Positions 44,404 to 56,276 of a DNA stretch of 64,000 nucleotides are shown piece by piece (position 1 is the stretch's first letter; each line of letters starts with the position of its first letter). The translations under genes and the position numbers were made by a program. Source of the stretch: Scilla litardierei (taxonomy: Eukaryota > Streptophyta > Magnoliopsida > Asparagales > Asparagaceae); the NCBI GenBank assembly GCA_030789695.1, contig CM061142.1, positions 153,285,266-153,349,265 of the forward strand. The letters run 5' to 3'. Below the pieces are notes generated by a model. The model was not told the origin of the DNA. It did not search any database and was given only the letters and a program-made list of their open reading frames with translations.

Positions 44404-45737
44404 TGTAAGGTCACTGGCTATGAGGAAAACACTAGATAGGGGGTTGAATAGTGTTTATGTAATTTAAAAAGATAGTTACACCAAATTAAAATCTTAACCA
44501 ACAAATAGTGCGGATAAGAGTAAACCCAAAATGAAACAAACGCAAACGCAAGGATGTTTCAAGGGCTCAGATTACCCAAGTCACTTTCCGACTTGTTCCC
44601 GGTAATCCTACGTTCCTTTCACCCGGCAAACAACCGGATACTCAAGTTAGAACCATAACTTGAGGTTTCCTTAAAATCCACTTGTAGTAACCCTACAAGT
44701 GAAATCGAAAATACAATTGATTGACCTTAACTCCTACAACTTGGTAGCAAGCAAACCACTCTCACAACCCGAGAGTAAATCAAATAACGAAAGTTATGAA
44801 ATATGAAATTAAGCAACACTTACAATCACCTATGCCTTGAAGTAGAACTTGAAGGAGAAGTATGTTGTGTGTTGAAAGACTCTCTTGGAAGAGAGGAAAG
44901 CCCTTTCTCTTGATTGCACCAAATGCCTAGAAGATTTCTCTTTGGTCCTAGGTTGGAGAGCAAGAGATAAAAGATAGGAATTCTAGGGCTTTTGGATTTT
45001 GAGAGCTTTGATCTTTTAACAAATGAAAGCTTGAATGTTTGAGTAATAGATAATCAAAGTGTCTAGCCTCTCAATGGAACAGTAGAGGCTTCTTTTATAG
45101 GTTTCTCAAACCCTTCAAACTGAATCACCAAAAAAACCCCTTTGAAATCCGTGAGTTAAGACTCAACGGATAGAATCTACGTTCGCGACAGTCGACTGTT
45201 GAAGAACTCACAGTCGACTGCTGCACAGTGACAGAGGGTATGTGATAATTCATAACTGTAACTTACCACGTGGACAGTCGACTGATGATGCATATACAGT
45301 CGACTGTTAAACTAACATGCGACTGTAAATCCTACAACTGGCGACCGACCGTAAGCTAAGTAAGTTGAGAGAATCTGAGAAGAGTCTGAAAATACAGGAC
45401 ATGTGACTGATGAAGAGAAGACAGTCGACTGTTAAACTAAACAGGCGACTGTAATTCCTTCTACAGACGACTGTCAAGACCCTGGCATTTTCTAAAGAGT
45501 TGTGTCATCAAATAGGTTCAAAGACAGACGATTGTTGAAGCATTAACAGTCGACTGTTCCATTTGACAGTCGACTGTAAATCCAACAATAGTCGACTGGC
45601 CCGATCAAACAGAGAAATAGAATTGTGCTAAGGATAAACAGGTGACTGATTAACAAACCACAGTCAACTGTCACTTGGACATGTGCATGTGAATTCTTCA
45701 TAAGTCGCCTGTGTGAGTTAAAGCTAAGAAGCCCAAA
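44404..45737 (-). repeat. Element H 5' LTR, part adjoining gag
   Basis: Plus-strand start TGTAAGGTCACTGG. Contains a CAGTCGACTG array (45187-45665). Interrupted by G after ACTAG (45738-45742) and resumed at 55791. Total about 1.82 kb without G. Confidence 0.85.
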
Positions 45738-45742
45738 ACTAG
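45738..45742. repeat. Target-site duplication of element G (ACTAG)
   Basis: Recurs at 55786-55790. Confidence 0.92.
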
Positions 45743-46088
45743 TGTCACGACCCGCTTCCCTAAATGGAGGCGAGTACGTGAAAAGGTCCGCACGAGAGTG
45801 GAGCTGTGAAGCCCCAAACCCGATAAGCGTCCACAATGCATAAACAGGTCCATGTAACCACAACAGAATAGCAATAATAACACAAGGAGAGACTGAAATA
45901 AAAATTCCACATCTCACAAATATTGTCCAACATCACAAATAAGTTCAACATCCAGAAAAGCCACCAGGCTAAAAGAAAAGAGTCTAAAGGCCCAGAACAA
46001 GGCCAACAAAACGACGACATAACAAAGTATAGGTGCTACGCACCGATAACAAACAACTGTCTAACAAAAGTGAAACACAACGAAGACA

Positions 46089-46196
46089 CTAGGACTGGTC
46101 CCCAGTGTCCACGTACACCCCGTCAAACTCAGGCTCGGGCTCGGCGTCAGCAAACACCTCGTCCTCAACAAGGTACTCGGGCTCAGGATCTAACAT
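46089..46196 (-). CDS. Small acidic reading frame in the G 3' LTR (35 aa)
   Basis: Begins MLDPEPE, ends YVDTGDQS, TAG stop. Identical coordinates relative to the LTR in the other copy (53510-53617). It matches D' at most positions and D at many. No known family. Confidence 0.5.
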   Translation of the reverse strand: MLDPEPEYLVEDEVFADAEPEPEFDGVYVDTGDQS

Positions 46197-46382
46197 GTGT
46201 CACCCAAAAGAGTAAAGGGGCACATGTCAGCAAGTCTAAAAGACTTGGGCAAGGAAACTGAAAGTAGGCAACTAGCAACCTAACAGTTTAGTATGCATGA
46301 CATGGCAGTTAAGTATGATGCAACAGTTTAAAAGAGAGGCAAGCATGCACAATGTAGCAAAAGCTGCCAAATCACGTAACAC

Positions 46383-46425
46383 TTATCACTTATCACTTAT
46401 CACTTATCACTTATCACTTATCACT
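46383..46425. repeat. Heptamer array (ACTTATC)n in the G LTR
   Basis: About six units; the right LTR has a longer, partly interrupted version (53800-53875), which explains the 28-bp LTR length difference. Confidence 0.9.
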
Positions 46426-48336
46426 TAGTGCATAGAGAGTCCACCTGCTGGCCAGCTCGTGGCTCAGTCCGCTTATCTCTAGCACTGTTATTCATTTATC
46501 ACTGTTTATCACTTAGTGCATAGAGAGTCCACCTGCTGGCCAGCTCGTGGCTCAGTCCGCTTATCCCTATCACTATTAATCACTTGAACACTAGAGATTT
46601 CACCTGCTGGCCGGAGTGGCAGATCAGGCCACTCGGCTCAGTCCGCTTATCTCTTACCCCACCCATATGTGTCGAGCGTTGGGGTTTCCAACTACAGGGC
46701 TCGCTTCTGGAACACGAGCCAGGAAAATAATAGCATTGTAGCGTGTGCTACACAATCACGACGACAATCAAAATGCAATGTTGGGAACAGATAATTGCGT
46801 ACCGTTAATTGAATTTAAACGTGACAGGCAAGATGCAATGACATGAACATATTCGCGTACCATTAATGGAAAGTAAATATGACATGGTAATTGTGCAACA
46901 TGATATATGTCGGAACTAGCTTCGTTGTCAAGCTGGTTCCCCAATTTGCGCCCAGGCGAGTATCATTTCGTCGCCTAGCCTCGTTTACGCCTACATTAAG
47001 CAAGTGGCCTAAAACATGGCCTAAACCCTAGGTGGCAAGTTTCACTTGCCTAGCACCGGGGATGACGACCACTTCGTCACACGGATGCAAATCTACGGGG
47101 AAATCGCTGTTTTGGGGGACAATCAACAAACAACATGAAATTTATTAGGGTTTCATAAAAATATAAATAGGTTATAAAAACAACGGTAGATCGATTTCTT
47201 ACCGAGAGAAGGCGGAAGAAACACTCCGGGGAACCCTAGGATCAGATCTGGAAAAGATTGGGGGAAGTTGGAGAAACTAGGGTTTTGGGTGATTTGGGGG
47301 TTTTGATGGATTTCGATGGAGATTTGGGGAAGATGAGAGGTGGAATGAGTGAATGGATGGACTGGATGATGGATTTAGGGCTTGGAATGAAGGATTGAAG
47401 CTTGGAGGAAGATGGGGGCTTGGAGGGGAAGATTTTAGGGTTTTGGATCGTGTTGAGGGAGAAGAAAACGTTTGGGTTGGGTATTTATAGGCTAGGCTGG
47501 CGGCTGCCCAGAAATTAGGGTTTTAACACAGACTAGTCGGTCAAAGAACAACCACTGACCGACTAGTTTGGCAACTAGTCGGTCGGTCGACCAACGCAGA
47601 CCGACTAAGTGTAAACAGTAACTCCTGAACGAAAAATAGGATTTAGAGTTAGTCGGTCCATGAACAAATACTGACCGACTAGTTTAACATCTAGTCGGTC
47701 GATGAGCGTTCTTAGACCGACTAAGAGCAAACAGTAACTAGACTATACAGTAGAACCAAGAATTAGTCGGTCTGAGTACAAAACTTAACCGACTAGTTTA
47801 ACAACTAGTCGGTCGACATATGAACTTAGACCGACTAAGAATAAACTGTAACTGATACTAAAATTTAGATGATGTGTTAGTCGGTTAAAGAAGCATTACT
47901 GACCGACTAGTTTGCAACCTAGTCGGTCAACCAACGTTCTTAGACCGACTAACGATAAACAGTAACTCCTGAGAAATTTAGAAAGCTAACTAGTCGGTCC
48001 AAGAAGGATTGCCGACCGACTGGATCGTCATCTAGTCGGTCGGTGGCCCTTCTTACACCGGCTAATGAGCACAGAAAAGTACCGATACGGAGCGCGGGGC
48101 CCCGGGATCGATTCCTAAGACTCCTAGGCTTGATCTAACAGTAAGATACGACCGTTATGAAGTCCGTCACGAATGACTTACTTCGAAATCGACAATCCTA
48201 AGGAAGAAGCGAGAAAATACGACGAATCGATCGAAAATGAAATCTACGGAGACGAAAACCACACATGAAGGAGAAAATCCACCAAAACATATATTATATT
48301 ATATTAAATCCAGATACATGAAAAGCAGTCGTTACA

Positions 48337-48352
48337 TCCTCCCCAACTTAAG
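48337..48352 (-). other. Element G polypurine tract
   Basis: The complement of TCCTCCCCAACTTAAG, identical to the tract of D. Confidence 0.88.
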
Positions 48353-48383
48353 AAAAATTCCGTCCTCGGAATTTCCAAAAAAC

Positions 48384-49286
48384 TCACGAGTCCGGAAACA
48401 AAAGTGGGAAACGCTCTCTCATCTCATCCTCATTCTCCCAAGTAGACTCTCCAGGTGAACCGTGTCGCCACATCACCCTCACAAGATTGACAATCTTGTT
48501 CCGAAGCGATTTCTGACGCCTGTCCAGAATCTGCACGGGATGCTGGTCATACGTCATATCGGGGCGAACGGTAATCTCCGAAAAATCCACCGCATGAGAC
48601 GGATCGCTAATGTATCGACGAAGCTGCGACACATGGAAAACATTGTGAACTCCTTCCAAAGATGGCGGCAAGGCCAAGCGATAAGCTACCTCGCCAACCC
48701 TCTCCAAAATGTCAAATGGTCCAATGTATCGCGGGCTCAACTTTCCACGCTTCCCGAAACGAATCACACCACGATTCGGGGAAATCTTCAAGAACACATG
48801 GTCGCCCGGCTGAAACTCCAAAGGACGACGTTTAGCATCAGCCCAATGCTTAAAACGGTCCTGAGCAATCCTCAACCTCTCCCGAATATTCCTGACGATA
48901 TCCACGGCCTCCACGATCATCTCAGGTCCCAACAACTCCCGATCACCGACGTCATCCCAACTCAATGGCGATCGACATTTCCTCCCATAAAGAGCGGCGA
49001 AAGGCGCCATGCCAATACTCGCCTGGAAGCTGTTGTTGTAGGAAAACTCTACCAGATGTAGATGGTCCTCCCACGAACCCTTGAAATCCAACATGCACGC
49101 CCTCAGCATGTCTTTCAAAATCTGAATCGTCCTCTCGGACTGGCCATCCGTCTGCGGATGGTACGCCGTGCTGAAACTCAGACGCGTACCCAAGCTCTTC
49201 TGCAAACTCTGCCAGAACTGAGATGTGAACCTCGTGTCTCTGTCAGACACGATACTCACGGGGACTCCATGAAGTCGCACAACCTC
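48384..49286 (-). CDS. Element G integrase C-terminal half and chromodomain-like tail (exon 3)
   Basis: The minus-strand frame is open over its full length from the splice acceptor at 49286 to the stop at 48384-48386 (about 300 codons). Integrase core residues in [15 protein letters not shown] (Asp) and [18 protein letters not shown] (Glu); GPY/F module [18 protein letters not shown]; a chromodomain-like C-terminus with [34 protein letters not shown] and [10 protein letters not shown] at the end. The Trp and acidic residues that are lost in D are intact here. It depends on intron 2 splicing to join the upstream exon. Confidence 0.85.
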   Translation of the reverse strand, partial: EVVRLHGVPVSIVSDRDTRFTSQFWQSLQKSLGTRLSFSTAYHPQTDGQSERTIQILKDMLRACMLDFKGSWEDHLHLVEFSYNNSFQASIGMAPFAALYGRKCRSPLSWDDVGDRELLGPEMIVEAVDIVRNIRERLRIAQDRFKHWADAKRRPLEFQPGDHVFLKISPNRGVIRFGKRGKLSPRYIGPFDILERVGEVAYRLALPPSLEGVHNVFHVSQLRRYISDPSHAVDFSEITVRPDMTYDQHPVQILDRRQKSLRNKIVNLVRVMWRHGSPGESTWENEDEMRERFPLLFPDS

Positions 49287-49358
49287 CTGCACGATTCACG
49301 TTACATCACTATCCAAACTAGGAAAAGGAAATAAAAACGGAGAGTAAAAGAATTTTAC
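49287..49358 (-). other. Putative intron 2 in G (72 bp)
   Basis: Minus-strand donor ATGGAG|GTAAAATTC and acceptor CGTGCAG|GAGGTT. A stop codon (GTAACG) lies in frame inside. Splicing joins the integrase halves in phase at the same codon as in D. Confidence 0.65.
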
Positions 49359-51778
49359 CTCCATATATCTCCTCGCTAGCGCCTTAGTGGACTGTCCCAC
49401 TCGGAACGGAATAAAATGCGCAGATTTGGTCAATCGATCTACGATCACCCAAATTGCGTCATTCTGCTTCGGACTCCGAGGTAGTCCAGTCACGAAGTCC
49501 ATAGTGATGTGCTGCCATTTCCACTCCGGGATCGGAAGCGGTTGTAGCAACCCGGCCGTACGCTGATGCTCCGCCTTCACTTGCTGGCAAACCAAGCACT
49601 TGGCTACACTCCGAGCCACACTCCTCTTCATACCATGCCACCAATAATTCAGACGAAGATCCTGGTACATCTTGGTGCCACCAGGATGCACAGAATACGG
49701 CGAACTGTGTGCCTCCACCATCAGCTCCTCTCTGATATCCCCAGCAGGCACACACAACCTGGCTCCAAACCTCAGCGAGCCATCCTCATGAATCAAAAAG
49801 TCAGTCCGCAGACCGGCTTCCACCTGCTCCCGAATCCTTACCAGCTTCGGATCCTCAGCCTGGCCAGCCTTAATCCGATCCACGATCGTCGACTGTACCT
49901 GCATGTACATCAACGAAGAAGCCTCTCCAGGAAGAACAATCTCCACGCCAGACTCGCAAAAATCCTGCTGCAATCTCCACTGCGAGGTCAAAATCATCAC
50001 CGCTGGAAGCCTACTCAAAGCATCTGGAACCACATTCACCTTGCCAGGGTGAAACTGCAAATCAATATCATAATCCGCCATAAGCTCCAACCATCGACGC
50101 TGTCGCATGTTGAGCTCCTTCTGAGTGAAAATATACTTCAAGCTTTTGTGATCGGTGAAAATCTTCACTTTCTCACTCAGCAGGAAGTGCCTCCAAATCT
50201 TAAGAGCAAACACAACGGCAGCCAACTCCAAATCATGCGTCGGATAATTCTTCTCATGAACCTTAAGCTGACGAGACGCATACGCCACAACATGCCCGTG
50301 CTGATGCAACACACAACCGAGACCCTTGCCAGAAGCATCGCAAAAGATCTCAAATACACCGCTGCGATCAGGCACAACAAGAATAGGGGCAGTCGTCAAC
50401 CTCTCCTTCAGAACACCAAAAGCACCCTCACAATCACCCGACCAAACAAAAGCAACATCCTTCCGCGTCAACCTGGTCATCGGCTCAGCAATACGGGAAA
50501 AGTCCTTAATGAATCGCCGATAATAACCAGCAAGTCCGAGAAAACTCCGAATCTCAGACGCAGACGACGGAACAGGCCACTCCCTGATGGCCCGAATCTT
50601 CTCGGGATCCACTGAGATACCATCTCCAGTCACCACATGCCCGAGAAAAGCAACTCGATCCAGCCAAAACTCGCACTTCGAAAACTTAGCATACAACCGA
50701 TGCTTCCTCAAAATCTCCAACACCGTCCTCAAGTGCGAGGCATGCTCTTCCTCCGACTTCGAATAGATCAGAATGTCGTCAATGAAGATAACGACAAACT
50801 TATCCAAAAAGTCGTAGAAAATCAGGTTCATCAGATTCATGAAAACTGCGGGCGCGTTAGTTACGCCGAAAGGCATAACCACGAACTCATAGTGTCAATA
50901 CTTCGTCCTGAACGCTGTCTTCGGAACATCTCCCTTCTTCACCTTCAACTGATGGTAACCACTCCTCAAATCCAATTTAGAAAACACCATCGAACCTCCA
51001 AGCTGATCAAAAATATCATCGATGCGAGGCAACGGGTATTTATTCTTAATGGTCACCGCATTCAACTCCCGATAGTCCACGCACATGCGTCGTGAACCAT
51101 CCTTCTTCTTAACCAACAACACAGGTGCTCCCCACGGAGACACGCTAGGATTAATATAACCCTTCAGCAAGAGCTCATCCAACTGCTTCCGTAACTCTTC
51201 CAACTCTGCAGGTGCCATACGATACGGCGCCTTCGAAATCGGCTGCGCACCTGGAACAAGATTGATAGAAAATTCCAAAGCCCAATCAGGCGGCAAACCA
51301 GACATCTCCTCGGGGAAGACGTCGCCAAAATCACGCACCACAGCTGGCCACTCCAGCTCCATCTGCATAGCTACAGCCTCCACCGGCCTGGCCCGAAATC
51401 TGACAGGACCAAGCGAACTGCTACCACGACTGAACTCAAATACTGGATGTCCGGGGATCTCGAACACCACCTTCTTCCTCCTGCAGTCAATCGTAGCATA
51501 GAAGCTCGCCAGCCAATCCATCCCAAGAACTGCATCATAGTTGATGATGTCGTGGACAATGAAATCAGCGAAAAGCTCATGTCCACAGACCACCAACGAG
51601 CAAGAATTGCAACCACGATGCACCGAGACCACACCATTCCCTGTAACGATATTCCAACTCTTGGGAAGAGGGGAAGTCGACAAGGAATGCTTCTCCACGA
51701 AGCTCCGAGAAATAATGCACATCGATGCACCAGAGTCAAAGAGGACTCGTGCAGGAAATGTGCACACCATCACCAAAC
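49359..51778 (-). pseudogene. Element G pol: protease, RT, RNase H, integrase N-terminus, one stop in RT
   Basis: The frame is open except for TGA at 50893-50895, where a Gly of the KYGHYEF motif has become a stop. Protease [13 protein letters not shown] catalytic [10 protein letters not shown], RNase [16 protein letters not shown], integrase HHCC (HPGGTKMYQ ... CLVCQQVK) and [10 protein letters not shown] all look intact. The stop sits about 40 codons before the catalytic pair, so RT would be cut off before its active site unless read through. Confidence 0.9.
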
Positions 51779-51890
51779 CTAACAAGCAATTAACAATCAA
51801 ACCCTAGTCTAGCAAACAACCATGTTCAAGCAAACAACACAATCAAACAATCAAACCAGCTCGGAAAATAACAGCTAGATTGAGGATTAC
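51779..51890 (-). other. Putative intron 1 in G (112 bp)
   Basis: Minus-strand donor GTAG|GTAATC and acceptor GCTTGTTAG|GTTTGG; same phase and place as in D and D'. Confidence 0.6.
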
Positions 51891-53021
51891 CTACGATAAC
51901 CTCATCCACAGCCTCGTTCTCCACAGCGGTCATCAGAAAGCCTGCCTCCTCGGCGGAACAGCCTGCCGAAAAGCCTGCCCCTGCGGAACAAGAGCTGCTC
52001 CACGACCAGCAGGAACAGACGCTCGCTGCTGCAACGGCTGTGTTGCAACAGGTGCCCTCCAAGGCTGCTTCAACCTCGGGCACTCCCTGATGGCATGGGA
52101 GGGATCTCCACAAGAAATACATTGCCCCAAGAACTTCCTACACGACTCCTTAACATGGCCCTCCCTGCCACAGAAATGGAAAGTCCTCCGAACAGGCCCT
52201 CCTGGCCTCTTAAACTGAGCAGACTGAGTAGGCCTGAATCCAGGTCTAACCACAGCCCTCGCCTGTTCCACAGGCCTCTTCCCAGCACCAACAACAGATC
52301 CCCTCCTCTGGTTCACAAGCAGCTCCTGCCTCTTGGCAGCGACCAAAACCTTCTGATAAGACTCCCGGTCAGAAGAGGTCACAAAACTCTGGAGCTCCGA
52401 AGCAAGCCCCTGCAGAAACCTCTGAGCTCTCTCCTCAGCGTCCTGCACCATATTTGGTGCAAACCGACTCAGCCTCATGAACTCTTGGTGATACATGTCC
52501 ACCGATGAGTTCCCCTGCTTCAAATCGATAAAACGCTGCAGCATCTCCTCCTTGGCAGCCTTCGGGAAGAACTCACCCTCAAACCTAGCCTTGAAGGTAG
52601 CCCAAGCTATCGGCTCCACCAACAACTTCTCTTCCGCATCCCACCAATTCCGAGCATTATCCTTGAGTTGCCTCTTTGCCAAATCAACCCATCCAGCCGG
52701 GGTGATCTTGGCCATCTTCAGATTGTCCTCGACGTTCCGAATCCACTCATCGGCAGCCAGAGGACCCTCAGAACCATCAAAATATGCGGGACCCAGCTCC
52801 CGAAATTGCTTCGCTCCTGGCTCAGAGCGAGGGACATCCGGAAGAGCCCGGGCAGCTCGAGCAAGTGGAGCATTCTGGACTTGCAAAAGCACGCCCTGCT
52901 GCACTTGCATCATCTGGAGCATCATCCGCATCATCTCACCGCTGGTGGGTTCCCGCTCAGGCTCCTCATCATGAGGGACCGCACCACTACCACCACCACG
53001 GGTGAAACGCCTTCCTGCCAT
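51891..53021 (-). pseudogene. Element G gag, one-base deletion near the end
   Basis: The minus-strand ATG at 53021 opens 362 codons: gag domain with AKRQLKDNARNWWDAEEK and FIDLKQGNSSVDMYH, then two knuckles. The first reads FHFCGREGHVKESC, so its first Cys is Phe, while D and D' have Cys; the second, CISCGDPSHAIREC, is intact. A deletion of one T near 51935 ends the frame at PPRRQAF; sisters continue LMT...AVDEVI up to the intron donor. The last 15 codons before intron 1 are therefore out of frame. Confidence 0.88.
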
Positions 53022-53163
53022 CTAATGACACAGAAAACGAATCAGATTAGACTCATAGCTTATGACTCGGACGTCGAACTAAATTTATTGGACATTCTAA
53101 TATTGTTATCGCTATTCCAAAAATCGCAGTTACAGAGGACCTGCATGGGCCACCACTAAAACC
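53022..53163 (-). other. Element G leader between gag and 5' LTR
   Basis: The complement begins GGTTTTAGTGGTGGCCCATG after the LTR. No tRNA-iMet match; same unusual candidate primer word as D and D'. Confidence 0.5.
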
Positions 53164-53509
53164 TGTCACGACCCGCTTCCCTAAATGGAGGCGAGTACGT
53201 GAAAAGGTCCGCACGAGAGTGGAGCTGTGAAGCCCCAAACCCGATAAGCGTCCACAATGCATAAACAGGTCCATGTAACCACAACAGAATAGCAATAATA
53301 ACACAAGGAGAGACTGAAATAAAAATTCCACATCTCACAAATATTGTCCAACATCACAAATAAGTTCAACATCCAGAAAAGCCACCAGGCTAAAAGAAAA
53401 GAGTCTAAAGGCCCAGAACAAGGCCAACAAAACGACGACATAACAAAGTATAGGTGCTACGCACCGATAACAAACAACTGTCTAACAAAAGTGAAACACA
53501 ACGAAGACA

Positions 53510-53617
53510 CTAGGACTGGTCCCCAGTGTCCACGTACACCCCGTCAAACTCAGGCTCGGGCTCGGCGTCAGCAAACACCTCGTCCTCAACAAGGTACTCG
53601 GGCTCAGGATCTAACAT
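53510..53617 (-). CDS. Small acidic reading frame in the G 5' LTR (35 aa)
   Basis: Same sequence as 46089-46196. It is in the leader upstream of gag, so this is the copy that would act as an upstream reading frame. Confidence 0.5.
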   Translation of the reverse strand: MLDPEPEYLVEDEVFADAEPEPEFDGVYVDTGDQS

Positions 53618-54979
53618 GTGTCACCCAAAAGAGTAAAGGGGCACATGTCAGCAAGTCTAAAAGACTTGGGCAAGGAAACTGAAAGTAGGCAACTAGCAAC
53701 CTAGCAGTTTAGTATGCATGACATGGCAGTTAAGTATGATGCAACAATTTAAAAGAGAGGCAAGCATGCACAATGTAGCAAAAGCTGCCAAATCACTAAT
53801 CACTTATCATTTAACACTTATCACGTAACACTTATCACTTATCACTTATCACTTATCACTTATCACTTATCACTTAGTGCATAGAGAGTCCACCTGCTGG
53901 CCAGCTCGTGGCTCAGTCCGCTTATCTCTAGCACTGTTATTCATTTATCACTGTTTATCACTTAGTGCATAGAGAGTCCACCTGCTGGCCAGCTCGTGGC
54001 TCAGTCCGCTTATCCCTATCACTATTAATCACTTGAACACTAGAGATTTCACCTGCTGGCCGGAGTGGCGGATCAGGCCACTCGGCTCAGTCCGCTTATC
54101 TCTTACCCCACCCATATGTGTCGAGCGTTGGGGTTTCCAACTACAGGGCTCGCTTCTGGAACACGAGCCAGGAAAATAATAGCATTGTAGCGTGTGCTAC
54201 ACAATCATGACGACAATCAAAATGCAATGCTGGGAACAGATAATTGCGTACCGTTAATTGAATTTAAACGTGACAGGCAAGATGCAATGACATGAACATA
54301 TTCGCGTACCGTTAATGGAAAGTAAATATGACATGGTAATTGTGCAACATGATATATGTCGGAACTAGCTTCGTTGTCAAGCTGGTTCCCCAATTTGCGC
54401 CCAGGCGAGTATCATTTCGTCGCCTAGCCTCTTTTACGCCTACATTAAGCAAGTGGCCTAAAACATGGCCTAAACCCTAGGTGGCAAGTTTCACTTGCCT
54501 AGCACCGGGGATGACGACCACTTCGTCACACGGATGCAAATCTACGGGGAAATCGCTGTTTTGGGGGACAATCAACAAACAACATGAAATTTATTAGGGT
54601 TTCATAAAAATATAAATAGGTTATAAAAACAACGGTAGATCGATTTCTTACCGAGAGAAGGCGGAAGAAACACTCCGGGGAACCCTAGGATCAGATCTGG
54701 AAAAGATTGGGGGAAGTTGGAGAAACTAGGGTTTTGGGTGATTTGGGGGTTTTGATGGATTTCGATGGAGATTTGGGGAAGATGAGAGGTGGAATGAGTG
54801 AATGGATGGATTGGATGATGGATTTAGGGCTTGGAATGAAGGATTGAAGCTTGGAGGAAGATGGGGGCTTGGAGGGGAAGATTTTAGGGTTTTGGATCGT
54901 GTTGAGGGAGAAGAAAACGTTTGGGTTGGGTATTTATAGGCTAGGCTGGCGGCTGCCCAGAAATTAGGGTTTTAACACA

Positions 54980-55505
54980 GACTAGTCGGTCAAAGAACAA
55001 CCACTGACCGACTAGTTTGGCAACTAGTCGGTCGGTCGACCAACGCAGACCGACTAAGTGTAAACAGTAACTCCTGAACGAAAAATAGGATTTAGAGTTA
55101 GTCGGTCCATGAACAAATACTGACCGACTAGTTTAACATCTAGTCGGTCGATGAGCGTTCTTAGACCGACTAAGAGCAAACAGTAACTAGACTGTACAGT
55201 AGAACCAAGAATTAGTCGGTCTGAGTACAAAACTTAACCGACTAGTTTAACAACTAGTCGGTCGACATATGAACTTAGACCGACTAAGAATAAACAGTAA
55301 CTGATACTAAAATTTAGATGATGTGTTAGTCGGTTAAAGAAGCATTGCTGACCGACTAGTTTGCAACCTAGTCGGTCAACCAACGTTCTTAGACCGACTA
55401 ACGATAAACAGTAACTCCTGAGAAATTTAGAAAGCTAACTAGTCGGTCCAAGAAGGATTGCCGACCGACTGGATCGTCATCTAGTCGGTCGGTGGCCCTT
55501 CTTAC
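54980..55505 (-). promoter_or_regulatory. Array of ACCGAC-containing motifs in the G 5' LTR
   Basis: About 18 copies of TAGTCGGTC/GACCGACTA, in units of about 115 bp that also contain AAACAGTAACT. It lies just upstream of the minus-strand TATA box. Confidence 0.6.
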
Positions 55506-55785
55506 ACCGGCTAATGAGCACAGAAAAGTACCGATACGGAGCGCGGGGCCCCGGGATCGATTCCTAAGACTCCTAGGCTTGATCTAACAGTAAGATACGA
55601 CCGTTATGAAGTCCGTCACGAATGACTTACTTCGAAATCGACAATCCTAAGGAAGAAGCGAGAAAATACGACGAATCGATCGAAAATGAAATCTACGGAG
55701 ACGAAAACCACACATGAAGGAGAAAATCCACCAAAACATATATTATATTATATTAAATCCAGATACATGAAAAGAAGTCGTTACA

Positions 55786-55790
55786 ACTAG
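55786..55790. repeat. Target-site duplication of element G (ACTAG)
   Basis: Matches 45738-45742. Confidence 0.92.
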
Positions 55791-56276
55791 ACTGTAAAAG
55801 TTTGTGCATAACAGGCGACTGTAGAACAAAACACAGTCGACTGTTTTGAGACAGGCGACTGTAAAACGTTCAGCAGTCGACTGTTAAAAGCATGACATGC
55901 ACAAACTATATAGAAATGAAATGGAGTCTAAGAAAAGTTGATCTAATGATATCCTAAGACTGAAATGAAGATGTGTGTGTGCTCCAACAAAGTTCTTCTT
56001 CTAAGCTACATACTAGAAGAGAAACAAGAAAGTTACATTTAACGAACTCTCTCTTCTATCCAACGCATGAGCTTGAACTCTTCTAGGAGCTTCAATCACC
56101 ATCTACGATCGTCCAATCCACTTCCTTTGCTTTCAATGATCTTTGAGTGTTATCCATTGCAAATAGATCTTCATGATAAGCTTAGGCAATGGATTAACTG
56201 CAAATAGGGGACTAGTCACATGTATTTATGTTTGCTCATCATTAACACCAAGTAGGGAGAAATCCAATACTCAGCA
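55791..56276 (-). repeat. Element H 5' LTR, outer part
   Basis: Continues the H LTR after G, with further CAGTCGACTG motifs (55825-55885), and ends CCAATACTCAGCA, matching the outer end of the B LTR (CCAATACTCAACA). Host DNA starts at 56277. Confidence 0.8.

Larger units (their letters stand above)
45743..48336 (-). repeat. Element G 3' LTR
   Basis: 2594 bp. Holds the acidic frame (46089-46196), a heptamer array (46383-46425), a leader intron-like segment, a TATA box near 47485 (minus), and an ACCGAC motif array at 47530-48055. Confidence 0.92.
45743..55785 (-). mobile_element. Element G: young Ty3/gypsy chromovirus, nearly complete, minus strand
   Basis: 10,043 bp, LTRs of 2594 and 2622 bp, ACTAG duplication, primer region, gag, intron 1, protease-RT-RNase H-integrase, intron 2, integrase-chromodomain, purine tract. 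By eye the LTRs differ at about a dozen sites plus a length change in a heptamer repeat, so the insertion is recent. Two lesions: a one-base deletion at the gag end and a TGA in RT. It is the best reference copy of the family in this window. Confidence 0.93.
53164..55785 (-). repeat. Element G 5' LTR
   Basis: 2622 bp, near-identical to 45743-48336. The TATA box on the minus strand near 54940 would drive the element. Confidence 0.92.
1..56276 (-). mobile_element. Element H: outermost Ty1/copia retrotransposon, minus strand, left-truncated by the window
   Basis: Read on the minus strand, the parts come in copia order: 5' LTR (56276 down to 44404, minus the G insertion), tRNA-iMet primer site, gag (44375-43845 and 3039 down to about 1260), protease (about 1130-780) and integrase (780-1). 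RT, RNase H and the 3' LTR lie beyond the left edge. Element A interrupts gag and element G interrupts the LTR. Removing both gives an LTR of about 1.82 kb, the same size as the LTRs of B, which is a related family. The protease motif WILDSGCSKHMTGD and the long gag with a coiled-coil extension suggest the SIRE/Maximus side of copia; that lineage call is tentative. Several frameshifts and stops make it inactive. Confidence 0.85.

Noticed and set aside
46383..46425. Regular short repeats as a CRISPR array or telomere repeat
   Set aside because: Contiguous heptamers without spacers, not the plant telomere word, inside an LTR of a eukaryotic genome.
49566..50615. Plus-strand open frame of 349 codons opposite G pol, and similar long antisense frames in D and D'
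   Set aside because: It mirrors the RT and RNase H frame, has no known motif, and recurs in each sister only because the sense strand is conserved.
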